Assembly: GCF_004769665.1 (NCBI RefSeq)
Contig: NZ_RQGG01000010.1
Coordinates: 160,303 to 224,302, forward strand
Origin: Leptospira kemamanensis
GTDB lineage: Bacteria > Spirochaetota > Leptospiria > Leptospirales > Leptospiraceae
Length of the DNA: 64,000 nucleotides
Direction of reading: 5' to 3'
Position numbers and translations under genes: made by a program. How positions within the stretch are numbered: position 1 is the first letter of the stretch; every line of letters begins with the position of its first letter. This document shows, in pieces, positions 53,174-63,400 of this stretch. Under the pieces are notes generated by a model. That model was not told where the DNA came from, did not search any database, and saw nothing but the letters and a program-made list of their open reading frames with translations.

Positions 53174-54264
53174 TGGAAGAGTACCTCTTCAATTTTTTTA
53201 GCAGTTTCGCTCCAAGTCCAAAGTTTTGCTTCGAACTTGGGGATTCGATTTTTTTTAGGTCCTGACATCATTTGAAAGGAATGTGTCCATGCTTCTGTAT
53301 CTTTGGGTGGGACATACAAATCACATTTGTCAGAAAGGATTTCTTTGAATACAGGGATATCAGAGGCTACACAACGTTTCCCTTCTAACATTGCTTCTAG
53401 TAGTGGTAACCCAAATCCTTCATGTAAGGAAGGAAAGAAAAATGCCTTACAATGCTGAAAGGCCAAAGCCAATGTATTTTCGTTTGGATTTTCAATGAAA
53501 TGAACCCCCAAAGATTTGATTTTTGGATCATTCAATTTTTCGTATAAAATAGTCCCTTCTTCACCCCATCCTTTGCGTCCCATGATGAGAAGAGAGTGTT
53601 TGTCCTTAGGGTTCTTTTTTTTGAAATCTAGAAATGCATCCACCAACCGATTGATATTTTTTCTTGGTTCTAATGTTCCTACAGTCAGGAAAAAATCTTT
53701 TGGGAATTTTATTTGATTTTTTGAAGCAATGGTTTTTGTTTTAGAGACGCCAGGATAGACCACCAAACACTTGTTCCGGTATTCGGATTCAAATTGGATA
53801 ATTTCTTCTTTCGTGTTTTTAGAAAGGCAAAATATTTTATCAGCATTTTTCATAGTAATTGGTGACAATAGTTTGTGTTGCCAATAATTCCATTTTGCCA
53901 TTGTTTCTGGCGCTGAGATAAAATTTAGATCATGGTAGTTTACATAACTAGGGATTGGCAGTTTTCGAATCGGTAACATTTGGATTGTGCCCCAGAAAAC
54001 TTCAATTCCATTTTGTTTCAAACGTCTTGGTAAAATCAAGTTTAGATAAATTGGGCCAGGAATCGATTTTGATTCGACCACCAAATGTACATTTGGTGCA
54101 AGTAGGTCATTAAATATTGGATGTATTTGTTTGTTGCTAAAAAAATAAAATTCTTTGTTTTTATGTTTCGGCAATAATACCTTCAATACTTCAGCAAGAT
54201 ACCGAGAATTCCCGGTGATGCCGTAAGCAAGTGGCCTTACATCAATTCCGATTTTTGTTTTCAT
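53170..54264 (-). CDS. Family 4-type glycosyltransferase (GT-B)
   Basis: From the ATG at 54264 the protein has 364 residues; a TTG at 54282 is the longer alternative. It has a GT-B fold with the N-terminal RPLAYGITGNSRYLAEVL. The donor-site motifs GTLEPRKNINRLVDAF and FPSLHEGFGLPLLEAM carry the conserved E-x7-E pattern. It probably adds a sugar to a lipid-linked glycan at the inner face of the membrane. It overlaps the GT87 gene by 23 nt. Confidence 0.88.
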   Translation of the reverse strand: MKTKIGIDVRPLAYGITGNSRYLAEVLKVLLPKHKNKEFYFFSNKQIHPIFNDLLAPNVHLVVESKSIPGPIYLNLILPRRLKQNGIEVFWGTIQMLPIRKLPIPSYVNYHDLNFISAPETMAKWNYWQHKLLSPITMKNADKIFCLSKNTKEEIIQFESEYRNKCLVVYPGVSKTKTIASKNQIKFPKDFFLTVGTLEPRKNINRLVDAFLDFKKKNPKDKHSLLIMGRKGWGEEGTILYEKLNDPKIKSLGVHFIENPNENTLALAFQHCKAFFFPSLHEGFGLPLLEAMLEGKRCVASDIPVFKEILSDKCDLYVPPKDTEAWTHSFQMMSGPKKNRIPKFEAKLWTWSETAKKIEEVLFQ

Positions 54265-55528
54265 GAAGGGCAAACCTAACAATATAAAAATACAACAAAC
54301 TTGTGGAATAAAACAAAATCGAATACATCGATAATATGGATTCTAGCGTTTGGCCAACAAAGGTGCGATGGCTAAGTAAAGGTAAACTTAAAATCAAAAA
54401 TAGCCCATACTGAGAGTTTGATTTTGTCACCATCACTTGGTTTAGGATATAATAAATTGGGACAAGGCATATGATAAAACTATGAATCCAACTGATACCA
54501 CTGAATAAAGCAGATACTAAAAATAACAAAGATACGATGGACCAAGTTTGATTTTTCATCCTCCAAAGTAGAAGTAGTGGGATTCCAAAAAGGAAAATTA
54601 AAACAATTTGGATACATTTTAAGGTAAATAATGATAACTCAAAAAATGGTAAATGGTATGTAGGTTGGTTGATGAAGTCTGCACCAGATACAAAGTATTT
54701 TGCTAAGGTAGACGGTAAGGACTGGTTGTTTTTCCAAGATCGTAATAATGGATTGTTTAATGCGTTCCCCAATATCTCCGTAATCCATTCATGAGACATA
54801 CGAATTGCATACTCAGAATTGTATGCTAAAGGGAGTGCGTTCCAAAGGATAAGTCCTAAGACAAACCAAAAGATGCGGATGTATTTTTTTTCATAAACAA
54901 AAACAAATAGAAACACAAGAGGTGTTACTTTGATACTCACGGCAAGTGCGAGTAAAAATCCACTGAGAATATCGTTTTTGATCAGTATCGAAGTCAAAAC
55001 AAGAAGGATGAGAAGGATCCCTACTTGATTATTTTGGATGTGGCTTTCTATGAATCGAAAATTAAATAAAATTGTCAGTAGTAAAAGTAAAAAAGGGAAT
55101 TTGATTTCTTGTGATCTGAGTTCTTTCGTTTGGAAAAGAATATAAAAAATCAAACACAAAGAAATCCAACTAATGACTTCAAAGACAAGGGCCGCTTGTG
55201 ATTCGGAAAAAAAAGTGATTGGGATGAGTAAAAAGGAAAACAGCGGAGGATAAATATAAGTAGCCGTTTCGTTTTGTAAGGCAAGGAGTAGGGATAAGTT
55301 CTCTGGACGGAACAAATCTTCTGTGGTTTTGATTTTGGTTTGTAGTTCGGTTGCGACATCAAAACGATATAAGTTTTCTCCAGTGGACCATCGTTTACTA
55401 GCATGGTAATAGTCCAAAAAATCTGATTTTTGATCCGACCTTTGGATGGAATTTACCAATAAAAATAAAAAAAGAACACCGAGGATCCATTTCCCCTGTC
55501 TTTCGATGGTTTCAAAAAATTTCCACAT
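54242..55528 (-). CDS. GT87-like polytopic glycosyltransferase
   Basis: This 428-residue membrane protein has about ten segments. The first loop has SDFLDYYHASKRWSTGENLY and later ATYIYPPLFSFLLIP, which are typical of GT87 (DUF2029) mannosyltransferase-like proteins. TAGGAG lies just before the ATG. It is the first gene of the minus-strand glycan operon and is divergent from queA. Confidence 0.83.
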   Translation of the reverse strand: MWKFFETIERQGKWILGVLFLFLLVNSIQRSDQKSDFLDYYHASKRWSTGENLYRFDVATELQTKIKTTEDLFRPENLSLLLALQNETATYIYPPLFSFLLIPITFFSESQAALVFEVISWISLCLIFYILFQTKELRSQEIKFPFLLLLLTILFNFRFIESHIQNNQVGILLILLVLTSILIKNDILSGFLLALAVSIKVTPLVFLFVFVYEKKYIRIFWFVLGLILWNALPLAYNSEYAIRMSHEWITEILGNALNNPLLRSWKNNQSLPSTLAKYFVSGADFINQPTYHLPFFELSLFTLKCIQIVLIFLFGIPLLLLWRMKNQTWSIVSLLFLVSALFSGISWIHSFIICLVPIYYILNQVMVTKSNSQYGLFLILSLPLLSHRTFVGQTLESILSMYSILFYSTSLLYFYIVRFALHENKNRN

Positions 55529-55591
55529 AGTTCTCCTACCATTCCCAATATTTCTGGTTAATTGACAAGGTTTTCCTAAGGTGATTCCAAC

Positions 55592-56632
55592 ATGGATTTT
55601 TTAAACGAATTTGATTTTCATTTACCCGAAGAACAAATTGCTCGTTTCCCCGCAAAAAATCGGGATGAATCGCGGTTGTTATTAGTAGACAAAACAAATG
55701 ATCGATTTTGGGAAGCACCCTTTTTTCGGGATATCAAAGAGTGGGTGAAACCAGGGGATGTCTTTGTATACAATGAAACCAAAGTTTCCTATCGTCGGGT
55801 GTATTTACAAGTGCCCTCGGGGCGTATCCATGAATCCATATTTTTAGAAGCAGAAGATGGTGAGAGTCGGATTTGGACTTGTATCTTAAAAAATAGAGCC
55901 AAACTTAGATTAGGTGAAATTTTGTCACCTGTTGGATTCCCCAATTTTTCTTTTCGGTATGAAGGGAAAAAAGATGAATTGTCTGTTTTGGTTTCTTTGG
56001 AATCGGTCACTGACAATGACTTTGAAATTTTTGGAACGATCCCCATTCCTCCCTACCTGAAACGCAAAGTGACAGAAGAAGACAAAGTTCGTTACCAAAC
56101 AATCTTCGCCAAAAAATCCGGTTCGGTGGCAGCGCCCACAGCGGGCCTCCATTTTACCGATTCCTTAAAGATGGAATTACAAAGTATCGGTGCAGAATTT
56201 TTACCTGTGGAACTCCAAGTAGGTTATGGGACATTTCGTCCCTTGACCGCCGAACAATGGCAAACTAAAACCTTACACAAAGAAAAATATGAGATCTCGG
56301 AAGGGACAGCCAACCGATTGAACACTGCCAGAAAAGAAGGACGCCGGATCATTGCGATTGGTACGACTTCGTTACGGGTGCTCGAAACTGTATTTGATTC
56401 TCAACAACAGAAATATAAGGTAGGTCTGGGTCAAACTGACATATTTTTGTCGCCAGGAGACACAATCAATTCCGTACAAGGACTAATCACAAACTTTCAC
56501 TTGCCTAAATCCAGTTTGTTATTACTCGTAAGTGCTTTTGCCAAGAGTCGACTTGTGATGAATGCTTATCAGTATGCATTGCAGAACCAGTTTCGTTTTT
56601 ATTCTTATGGGGACTCAATGTTCTTATTTTAA
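55592..56632 (+). CDS. queA: QueA, tRNA ribosyltransferase-isomerase
   Basis: This 346-residue enzyme transfers the ribosyl part of S-adenosylmethionine to preQ1 in tRNA, making epoxyqueuosine. Clear signatures are FDFHLPEEQIARFPAKNRDESRLL, IPIPPYLKR, GSVAAPTAGLHFT and GYGTFRPL. AAGGTG precedes the start. The length is normal. It opens a plus-strand region divergent from the glycan operon. Confidence 0.96.
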   Translation: MDFLNEFDFHLPEEQIARFPAKNRDESRLLLVDKTNDRFWEAPFFRDIKEWVKPGDVFVYNETKVSYRRVYLQVPSGRIHESIFLEAEDGESRIWTCILKNRAKLRLGEILSPVGFPNFSFRYEGKKDELSVLVSLESVTDNDFEIFGTIPIPPYLKRKVTEEDKVRYQTIFAKKSGSVAAPTAGLHFTDSLKMELQSIGAEFLPVELQVGYGTFRPLTAEQWQTKTLHKEKYEISEGTANRLNTARKEGRRIIAIGTTSLRVLETVFDSQQQKYKVGLGQTDIFLSPGDTINSVQGLITNFHLPKSSLLLLVSAFAKSRLVMNAYQYALQNQFRFYSYGDSMFLF

Positions 56633-56684
56633 AAATAGATTTACATTCCTTTTGGATTAGGAAATATGTTGTAACAGTTTCTTT

Positions 56685-57707
56685 ATGCATTCCCCACAAA
56701 CGTCTCTTTTTGTATCACTGTTTTCTGGATTGGGTCTTCTTGGGGTTGTGATCTTTACACCCATTCAAGAAAACCAAGTCAAAAAATTGGACAATGCCAC
56801 AAAACCAGCGTTTGTTGAAAAAGATTCTTCTAATCGTTCAATCCCATGGAACGGTCATTCTGGGCAATCGAGAAGTTCTGAATTCGAAATAGATAACAAC
56901 GATAAGTTGATTTCTCTTGTTCTTAACGGAAATCAATTAGAAACACAAAAAAAAAACTTAAAACGTTATTTCAATTCTTATCCTTCCACAAGATTTGATT
57001 TTGATTTCACTCCTGCTACGTATTCTGTTTTAGACGCAAAACTCAGTGGTGAACCTGCTTTGTCACAAACTTTGTTTTCCACTTCAACACACCCATCCAC
57101 TACGATGATTTTTCGCCAGTTGGAGACAAACAAGCGCACGTTATACGATCCTAAGCAATTGTTCGAATACCAAGGTAATTTTGCAGCTTCCTCATTTTTG
57201 AATGTACAAACTTCCGTATATAATGTAAAAACAGAAAATCCAGTTTCATCTTATGGGGCAGAGGGTGGTAAATTTTCTTTTTTTTTCGGCAGTGACAAAA
57301 TCCAACTCAACGTTCGTTATAATTATGTGAACCAAAGGCCAAATGCATCCAATAATCAAATTGGAATTGTGCCATCACAAGATATTGCTTCGCTTGGTTT
57401 TATTTTTTATTTAGGTTCCTCCAAAAACTATTCCTTGTATGTGGGGAACCAAATTTTTAATGTCTTTAATGATCCGCTTCTCCGTGTGAGAGACCAGAAT
57501 GGTCGGTCTCCCGAAACTTTTTCTGCATCATTTCGTGGGAAACATACTGGAAATCACAAAACCACATTTTTTCTAAATTTCCAAAACCAATTTTATAAAG
57601 ATGGTGTCCTCTATGGAGTACCTGGTGGATATATGGTAGGAAATACCTTCAATGGGAAATCGTTTTATGAATATGTTACTTCACTTGGGATGGAACTTGC
57701 GTTTTAA
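56685..57707 (+). CDS. Probable outer-membrane beta-barrel protein
   Basis: This 340-residue protein has an N-terminal hydrophobic segment (6-26) that could be a signal or anchor. A low-complexity region and a C-terminal half rich in alternating strands follow (IQLNVRYNYVNQRP, IASLGFIFYLG, TFFLNFQNQFY), ending in Phe. That fits an outer-membrane barrel. I do not recognise the family. It overlaps the FlgO-like lipoprotein gene by 11 nt. Confidence 0.62.
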   Translation: MHSPQTSLFVSLFSGLGLLGVVIFTPIQENQVKKLDNATKPAFVEKDSSNRSIPWNGHSGQSRSSEFEIDNNDKLISLVLNGNQLETQKKNLKRYFNSYPSTRFDFDFTPATYSVLDAKLSGEPALSQTLFSTSTHPSTTMIFRQLETNKRTLYDPKQLFEYQGNFAASSFLNVQTSVYNVKTENPVSSYGAEGGKFSFFFGSDKIQLNVRYNYVNQRPNASNNQIGIVPSQDIASLGFIFYLGSSKNYSLYVGNQIFNVFNDPLLRVRDQNGRSPETFSASFRGKHTGNHKTTFFLNFQNQFYKDGVLYGVPGGYMVGNTFNGKSFYEYVTSLGMELAF

Positions 57708-58197
57708 ATTTTTTATTATCTTCTTTTTTTTAAGTTTCTTTAGCGCATGTTATTTGGGTGAAGAACGTGAGTCCAAACCGAAAAAACCACCCACACCACC
57801 TTTAGAACAATTGGCTCTCTCTCTTTCGGAAAATGGATTTTATTTTCAGCCACAACGATTGGTGGTATTAACATTTTTAGACAATGAAGGGAAAAAAAGT
57901 CCCTACGGCGAAATCCTCGCTGAAAAACTGACAACAGAACTTGTCAAAAAGGATAGATTCCTTGTTTTGGATCGACTCGCCAACCATAAGGTATTAAAAG
58001 AAGCAGGTCTTGGTTTGGACTCTCCAACGGACACTGCCACCTTGCGCAAAATAGGTGAGGTTTTGAAATTAGATGTAATCATCACGGGAATTGTGACACC
58101 TTATCAAGATGGAGTTTTTGTCAACACACGGCTCATCGAAATCAAAACAGGCCTCATCCTAAAAGCCGATGAAGTGTATGTCCGTATTGACGGATAA
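57697..58197 (+). CDS. FlgO-like lipoprotein, TTG start
   Basis: From the TTG at 57697 the protein has 166 residues and starts directly with a lipoprotein signal (FFSAC). A longer frame starts at 57652, but it would place extra non-signal residues first. The domain (LVVLTFLDNEGKKSPYGEILAEKLTTELVKKDRFLVLDR) matches the FlgO fold found in outer-membrane lipoproteins. No flagellar genes are nearby, so a motility role is not implied. Confidence 0.75.
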   Translation: MRFKFFIIFFFLSFFSACYLGEERESKPKKPPTPPLEQLALSLSENGFYFQPQRLVVLTFLDNEGKKSPYGEILAEKLTTELVKKDRFLVLDRLANHKVLKEAGLGLDSPTDTATLRKIGEVLKLDVIITGIVTPYQDGVFVNTRLIEIKTGLILKADEVYVRIDG

Positions 58198-58306
58198 TCC
58201 CAATCCACTTCGCCAAAAGAACCAATTTTACTGATTTTAGCTTCTGTAGTTTAATTTTCGATTGATTCCCTTTTTTCCTACGGTCTGATAGGTATAAGAG
58301 GTTCAG

Positions 58307-60562
58307 ATGGCATTTGATATAGAAATGATCGCGGCTCGTTATTCCAAAATGGAAGCGGCCATCACACAAGCCAGGAAGATTGTGGGTCGACCCCTCACTC
58401 TCACAGAAAAGATTTTATACAACCACCTTTGGGATGGAAATCCTTCCAAAAGTTTTGGACGTGGTGCTGATTACGTTGACTTTGCACCAGACCGAGTGGC
58501 CATGCAAGATGCAACAGCTCAAATGGCTCTTTTGCAGTTTATGCAAGCAGGCCGAAAAAAAGTGGCAGTCCCTTCTACCGTTCACTGTGACCACTTGATT
58601 ACAGCAAAAGAAGAATCGGGAAAAGACCTTGGTGTTGCTGTCACAGAAAACAAAGAAGTTTATGATTTTTTATCTTCCGTTTCCAATAAATATGGAATTG
58701 GATTCTGGAAACCAGGTGCTGGGATCATCCACCAAGTCGTTTTAGAAAACTATGCCTTCCCTGGTGGAATGATGATTGGAACAGACTCCCACACAGTAAA
58801 CGCGGGTGGTCTTGGTATGGTTGCCATCGGTGTTGGTGGAGCTGATGCTTGTGATGTGATGGCGGGACTTCCATGGGAGCTCAAATGGCCAAAAGCAATC
58901 GGTGTCAAACTCACAGGAAAACTGAATGGTTGGACATCCGCAAAAGACGTCATTTTAAAAGTAGCAGGGATCCTCACAGTGAAAGGGGGAACTGGTGCGA
59001 TTGTAGAATACTTTGGTCCAGGTGCGGAAGCTCTTTCTTGTACAGGTAAAGGTACAATTTGTAACATGGGTGCTGAAATTGGTGCCACCACTTCCACATT
59101 TGGATATGATGCTTCTATGGAACGATACCTACGTTCTACTAACAGGAGTGATGTGGCAGATCTTGCCAACAAGTACAAAGCACACTTAACTGCTGATCCT
59201 GAAGTGTATGCAGACCCAGCAAAATACTTTGACCAAGTGATCGAAATCGACCTCGACACTCTTGAGCCATACGTGAATGGTCCATTCACTCCAGACCTTG
59301 CGACTCCTATTTCCAAAATGAAAGAAGAGGCAACGAAAAATGGTTGGCCACTCAAAGTAGAAGTTGGTCTTATCGGATCTTGTACAAACTCCTCTTATGA
59401 AGACATCTCTCGTGCGGCTTCCCTTGCCAAACAAGTGGCTTCCAAAGGTCTCAAAACCAAAGCAGAATTTACCATCACACCAGGTTCGGAACTCGTAAGG
59501 TATACGATTGCACGGGATGGATTTATCGATACCTTCCACAAAATTGGTGCAAAAGTATTTTCCAATGCTTGTGGACCTTGTATTGGAATGTGGTCACGTG
59601 TTGGTGCTGAGAAAAAGGAAAAAAACACAATTGTTCACTCCTTCAATCGTAACTTCCAAGCACGACAAGACGGAAACCCAAACACTTACGCTTTTGTGGC
59701 ATCACCAGAAATCACAACAGCACTTGCGATTGCAGGGGATTTAGGTTTTAACCCACTCACTGATACTCTTGTGAATGAAAAAGGAGAGAAGGTAAAACTC
59801 GATCCTCCTACCGGGGAAGAACTTCCTAACAAAGGTTTTGCGGTTGAAGATGCAGGTTATGTGGCTCCAGCAGCAGATGGATCTGGGGTTCAAGTCATAG
59901 TTGATCCAGGTTCCACTAGACTCCAACTCCTTGCTCCATTCAAAGCTTGGGAAGGCACTGACCTAAAAGGTTTGAAACTCCTCATCAAAGCAAAAGGGAA
60001 ATGTACAACAGACCATATCTCCATGGCAGGTCCTTGGTTAAAATTCCGTGGTCACTTGGATAATATTTCCAATAACCTTCTCATTGGTGCGACAAACTTC
60101 TTCAATGGCAAAACCAATGAAGTCAAAAACCAAATCACTGGAAATTACGAACCAGTTCCGCAAACCCAAAGAGCTTACAAAGCACAAGGGATCGGATCGA
60201 TTGTGGTGGGAGATGAAAACTACGGGGAAGGTTCTTCTCGCGAACACGCAGCGATGGAGCCAAGGCATTTAGGTGTAAGAGCAGTACTTGTAAAATCGTT
60301 TGCTCGTATTCACGAAACAAACTTAAAAAAACAAGGGATGCTTGCACTTACGTTTGCCAACAAAGATGATTACGATAAAATCCAAGAAGACGATTCCATC
60401 GACATCATCGGACTCACTTCTTTCCAAGAGGGAAAACCACTTAGTTTGGTTTTAAATCATAAAGATGGAAAAAAAGATGAGATCCAAGTGAACCATACCT
60501 ACAATGCGCAACAAATCGAATGGTTCAAAGCAGGTGCTGCTTTGAATTTGATGAAAGCGTAA
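58307..60562 (+). CDS. acnA: Aconitate hydratase
   Basis: This 751-residue enzyme interconverts citrate and isocitrate in the TCA cycle. The [4Fe-4S] ligands lie in [11 protein letters not shown] and ACGPCIGMW, and the swivel domain has [15 protein letters not shown]. The sequence resembles the mitochondrial type (start [28 protein letters not shown]). AGAGG precedes the ATG. It has its own terminator at 60580. Confidence 0.96.
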   Translation: MAFDIEMIAARYSKMEAAITQARKIVGRPLTLTEKILYNHLWDGNPSKSFGRGADYVDFAPDRVAMQDATAQMALLQFMQAGRKKVAVPSTVHCDHLITAKEESGKDLGVAVTENKEVYDFLSSVSNKYGIGFWKPGAGIIHQVVLENYAFPGGMMIGTDSHTVNAGGLGMVAIGVGGADACDVMAGLPWELKWPKAIGVKLTGKLNGWTSAKDVILKVAGILTVKGGTGAIVEYFGPGAEALSCTGKGTICNMGAEIGATTSTFGYDASMERYLRSTNRSDVADLANKYKAHLTADPEVYADPAKYFDQVIEIDLDTLEPYVNGPFTPDLATPISKMKEEATKNGWPLKVEVGLIGSCTNSSYEDISRAASLAKQVASKGLKTKAEFTITPGSELVRYTIARDGFIDTFHKIGAKVFSNACGPCIGMWSRVGAEKKEKNTIVHSFNRNFQARQDGNPNTYAFVASPEITTALAIAGDLGFNPLTDTLVNEKGEKVKLDPPTGEELPNKGFAVEDAGYVAPAADGSGVQVIVDPGSTRLQLLAPFKAWEGTDLKGLKLLIKAKGKCTTDHISMAGPWLKFRGHLDNISNNLLIGATNFFNGKTNEVKNQITGNYEPVPQTQRAYKAQGIGSIVVGDENYGEGSSREHAAMEPRHLGVRAVLVKSFARIHETNLKKQGMLALTFANKDDYDKIQEDDSIDIIGLTSFQEGKPLSLVLNHKDGKKDEIQVNHTYNAQQIEWFKAGAALNLMKA

Positions 60563-60579
60563 AACAACTCGATAAAACA

Positions 60580-60612
60580 CTTGCCAGAGTTATTTCTGGC
60601 AAGTTCTTCCTT
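60580..60612 (+). terminator. Intrinsic terminator of acnA
   Basis: CTTGCCAGA (60580-60588) and TCTGGCAAG (60595-60603) form a perfect 9-bp stem with a 6-nt loop, followed by the T-rich TTCTTCCTT. It lies 17 bp after the acnA stop and directly before the next gene, whose expression would need readthrough or an internal promoter. Confidence 0.8.
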
Positions 60613-60614
60613 AC

Positions 60615-61853
60615 ATGCCAACTCCGAAACCCAAAACAAAATCATCGTTAAAAAAAGGTTCCGATCCCGAAACTACAATGACAAATTCGGCTGCCAAATC
60701 CAAAAAAGAGAATGCCTCTGTCGGACAAAAAACGATAGAAGAAACCTTAGTCTGGACAGGGGAATCTTCGAACCAAACCAAAGCACAAAAAGAATTCAAT
60801 GATGCGCTTCGTAAACATAAAGAAACCCTGGAACGTTCGAGAGAAATTGAACCTTTATTCCAATTAGTAAATGAAACCTATTTAAATGTTGTTTTGCCAG
60901 AGCTAAACAAACAAAAACAATTAGAAAGAGAACGTTTTGAACTGATGTGTTCCATTTTACTCGAAGAAAAACTTTCCTTTGGCAAAATGCAAAGAGAGTT
61001 TTTACGACGGTATTTATTGGATATGTGTAACGACTCTTTGGCGGAAGACCCCGAGTTTTATACTCCATTTCGAGACCAGTTAGAAACCAAATTTGAAAAA
61101 TTAGAACGGATTCGTTACAAAAACCAAATGGAGTCCCGGATCAAACAAACCTTTGGAATGGACATTGATTTGGATGATTTCAATCGCACCCAATTTGATT
61201 CAGATGAAGAAAGGGAATCTCACGAAGAAAAGTATAGAGACTTTCGTGAGAAATACGAAGAATATAGAGCAGAGTATTTTCGAAAATCAAAGTCTGGATT
61301 CAAAGACAAAAAGAAATCGAAAGCACAATTGGACAAAGAAAAAAAACAATTAGAAGCAGAACGGTTGTTAAGTACTGACATCAATACCTTATTCAAAAAC
61401 TTAGCGAAACTCATTCATCCTGACAAAGAACAAAATCCTGTTTTGCGCGAAAAAAAAGCAAAACTGATGACCAAACTCTCTGGTGCCAGAGACAATATGA
61501 ACATTGCCGAAATTTTGGAAATCAAACTCCAGGTAGACGAACTCATCCCAAACCAACAAACCAATGTGTCCTTCCATGATACTTCGATCAAACGATTCGT
61601 TGGGATCATCAAATCGAAAATTCGAGACTTGGAAGATTCGATTAAACAAAGGTTTTTTTCACACCCACTTATGGCTGATTATCCTGCCAGTAAAATCACA
61701 AAAGAAACTTTGGATGTGTATTTAAAACGAGTGAAACAAGACAATCAAATGGTGACAAAGGCATATCAAAAAGAAGTGGATCAGTTAACCAAAGAACCAA
61801 AGTACATAAAAGAGATGATTAAAGAACTGCAAAGTTTAGGAGTCCAATTCTAA
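60615..61853 (+). CDS. Coiled-coil protein with J-domain-like segment
   Basis: This 412-residue soluble protein begins with a basic disordered region (1-45). It then has long charged helices with coiled-coil character (about 75-265). At about 252-300 the segment LFKNLAKLIHPDKEQNP followed by MTKLSGARD resembles a J-domain with its HPD motif. A DnaK-partner role is possible. The acnA terminator ends 3 bp before the ATG and no Shine-Dalgarno is obvious, so a later start cannot be excluded. Confidence 0.7.
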   Translation: MPTPKPKTKSSLKKGSDPETTMTNSAAKSKKENASVGQKTIEETLVWTGESSNQTKAQKEFNDALRKHKETLERSREIEPLFQLVNETYLNVVLPELNKQKQLERERFELMCSILLEEKLSFGKMQREFLRRYLLDMCNDSLAEDPEFYTPFRDQLETKFEKLERIRYKNQMESRIKQTFGMDIDLDDFNRTQFDSDEERESHEEKYRDFREKYEEYRAEYFRKSKSGFKDKKKSKAQLDKEKKQLEAERLLSTDINTLFKNLAKLIHPDKEQNPVLREKKAKLMTKLSGARDNMNIAEILEIKLQVDELIPNQQTNVSFHDTSIKRFVGIIKSKIRDLEDSIKQRFFSHPLMADYPASKITKETLDVYLKRVKQDNQMVTKAYQKEVDQLTKEPKYIKEMIKELQSLGVQF

Positions 61854-62530
61854 TGAAAGGATTTTTAAAACAAAAAGAAGTTGGTATCGGCAAAAACGGC
61901 AAAAAGTTTGGGAGCGAATACTGGTCTGAAATTTATGGAAGTGGTCTCGATGTAGACGGCTCTTATAACGCCAAACAACATGCAGACTATTTAAAGTCTC
62001 TTTTCCAACTTATGGAAATTCCAGTTTACAAAATTGCAGACTTTGGGTTTGGGAAGGGGATCCTTCTTCGTGAAATGGTGAAAACATTTTCTCCTGTTAA
62101 AGTGTATGCGGTGGATGCTTCAAAAGAAGCCTATGAGGAACTCAAAAAAAAAGACTGGGTCAAACGTTCAGATAAATTTCATATTTACCATGAATCATTG
62201 GAAACATTAGTTTTGCCAAAATTGGAAAAAGAACCAGTTGAACTCGGGATTTGTAATTCAGTCATCCAATACTTACCTGATAGTCAGATACCTGAAGTTT
62301 TAGAAAAAATGGCTAAGTATTGTAATTATTTATATTTTACGGTGCCAACAAACGAAGACTATGCGGTGATGAAAAAAGAAATGTCCTTTGTTGACCCGTA
62401 TGCTTTTTCGCGCACCAAAAAGAAGTATAGAAAATGGATCGAAAGAGATTTCGAAATTGTCGGTTACAATTTATTACAAAGCAAATGGCTTGGGGAAAAA
62501 GGTTTTAAAGAAGATTTCTTTCGGATTTGA
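61853..62530 (+). CDS. SAM-dependent methyltransferase, class I
   Basis: This 225-residue protein has the Rossmann-type SAM motif I ADFGFGKGILLREM (about 60-73), motif II VYAVDASKEAYEEL and the post-I LGICNSVIQYLPD. The substrate is unknown. Its ATG overlaps the preceding TAA (TAATG), so translation is coupled to the J-domain-like gene. An N-terminal extension, SEYWSEIYGSGLDVDGSYNAKQHADYL, is consistent with small-molecule methyltransferases. Confidence 0.85.
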   Translation: MKGFLKQKEVGIGKNGKKFGSEYWSEIYGSGLDVDGSYNAKQHADYLKSLFQLMEIPVYKIADFGFGKGILLREMVKTFSPVKVYAVDASKEAYEELKKKDWVKRSDKFHIYHESLETLVLPKLEKEPVELGICNSVIQYLPDSQIPEVLEKMAKYCNYLYFTVPTNEDYAVMKKEMSFVDPYAFSRTKKKYRKWIERDFEIVGYNLLQSKWLGEKGFKEDFFRI

Positions 62531-62642
62531 GCGAGTAGGAAACGAAACCCACTTTTTTCGGTATTCCTTTGTTATGTTTGGAATTCATTTTTAAACTTGT
62601 TTTGAATCTGATAGAAAAAATAGAAATTCACTTTATTTAGAA

Positions 62643-63326
62643 ATGATGTTAGACCTACGATTTCTCAAAGAACTTTTCTCTTTAGACTATACGATCTTTG
62701 TTTGGTTAGGATATCCTTTGTCCTTACTGGAATTACTAGGCACTACTTCCGGACTAATTTGTGTGTATTTAGCTTCCAGAAATCATATCCTCACCTGGCC
62801 AATTGGAATCTTTAACTCTATTTGTTTTTTCTTTTTATTTTACCAAATCCAATTGTATTCAGACATGTTGTTACAAATCTATTTTTTTGGATCCAGTATC
62901 TATGGATGGATCATTTGGAGGAAACGAACAGGCCAGTTCACGAAGATTGTTTCATTAGGGCGAAAAATGAATTTGTTTTTAATGTTTCTTATACTCGTGG
63001 GAACTTTTGGTCTTGGGTATCTTACAAAACATTTGCCAGTTTTGTTTCCTCAAATATTTCAAAAACCACCTGACTTTTTATATTGGGATGCGTTTACTAC
63101 AGTCACAAGCATCATTGCCAATTTACTGCTCGCCCAAAGAAAATTGGAATCTTGGTTTTTGTGGGTTCTTGTAGATATCGTTTGTATTGTTTTGTATTCT
63201 CTAAAGAATATTCCTTTTGTGACCATCGAATATGTAATCTTTCTTCTCATTGCGTTTTATGGATGTTGGCATTGGTACAAAGAATATCAAGAAAATCGAA
63301 AATTTGAAACCAATTTTACAAGCTAA
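62643..63326 (+). CDS. pnuC: PnuC-family vitamin/nicotinamide riboside transporter
   Basis: This 227-residue protein has about seven membrane segments. It has the family core LIAVYLxxRxxxxxWPxGIxN, here ICVYLASRNHILTWPIGIFNSICFF, and the later WDAFTTVTSIIANLLLAQRKLESW. PnuC transporters bring in nicotinamide riboside, while relatives import thiamine or riboflavin. No riboswitch was recognised in the 112-bp upstream region. The substrate cannot be fixed from the sequence. Confidence 0.88.
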   Translation: MMLDLRFLKELFSLDYTIFVWLGYPLSLLELLGTTSGLICVYLASRNHILTWPIGIFNSICFFFLFYQIQLYSDMLLQIYFFGSSIYGWIIWRKRTGQFTKIVSLGRKMNLFLMFLILVGTFGLGYLTKHLPVLFPQIFQKPPDFLYWDAFTTVTSIIANLLLAQRKLESWFLWVLVDIVCIVLYSLKNIPFVTIEYVIFLLIAFYGCWHWYKEYQENRKFETNFTS

Positions 63327-63400
63327 AGGCTGTTGGTTCGGAATTAAAAGATTTAATTTCCTTCCCCAAGTTAGTTGACAACGCTTGAGTAAATGTAAAA

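Noticed and set aside
48311..55528. Lipopolysaccharide O-antigen locus
   Set aside because: The operon has glycosyltransferases and acylation genes but no Wzx, Wzy or nucleotide-sugar synthesis genes, so only a general surface-glycan role is claimed.
57697..58197. Flagellar role for the FlgO-like lipoprotein
   Set aside because: Only the domain is shared. No flagellar genes are near and the neighbours are an outer-membrane protein and aconitase.
58750..59355. 201-residue frame opposite acnA
   Set aside because: It lies entirely antisense to a certain aconitase gene, has no recognisable domain, and its Ser/Pro/Ala-rich composition is typical of a shadow frame.
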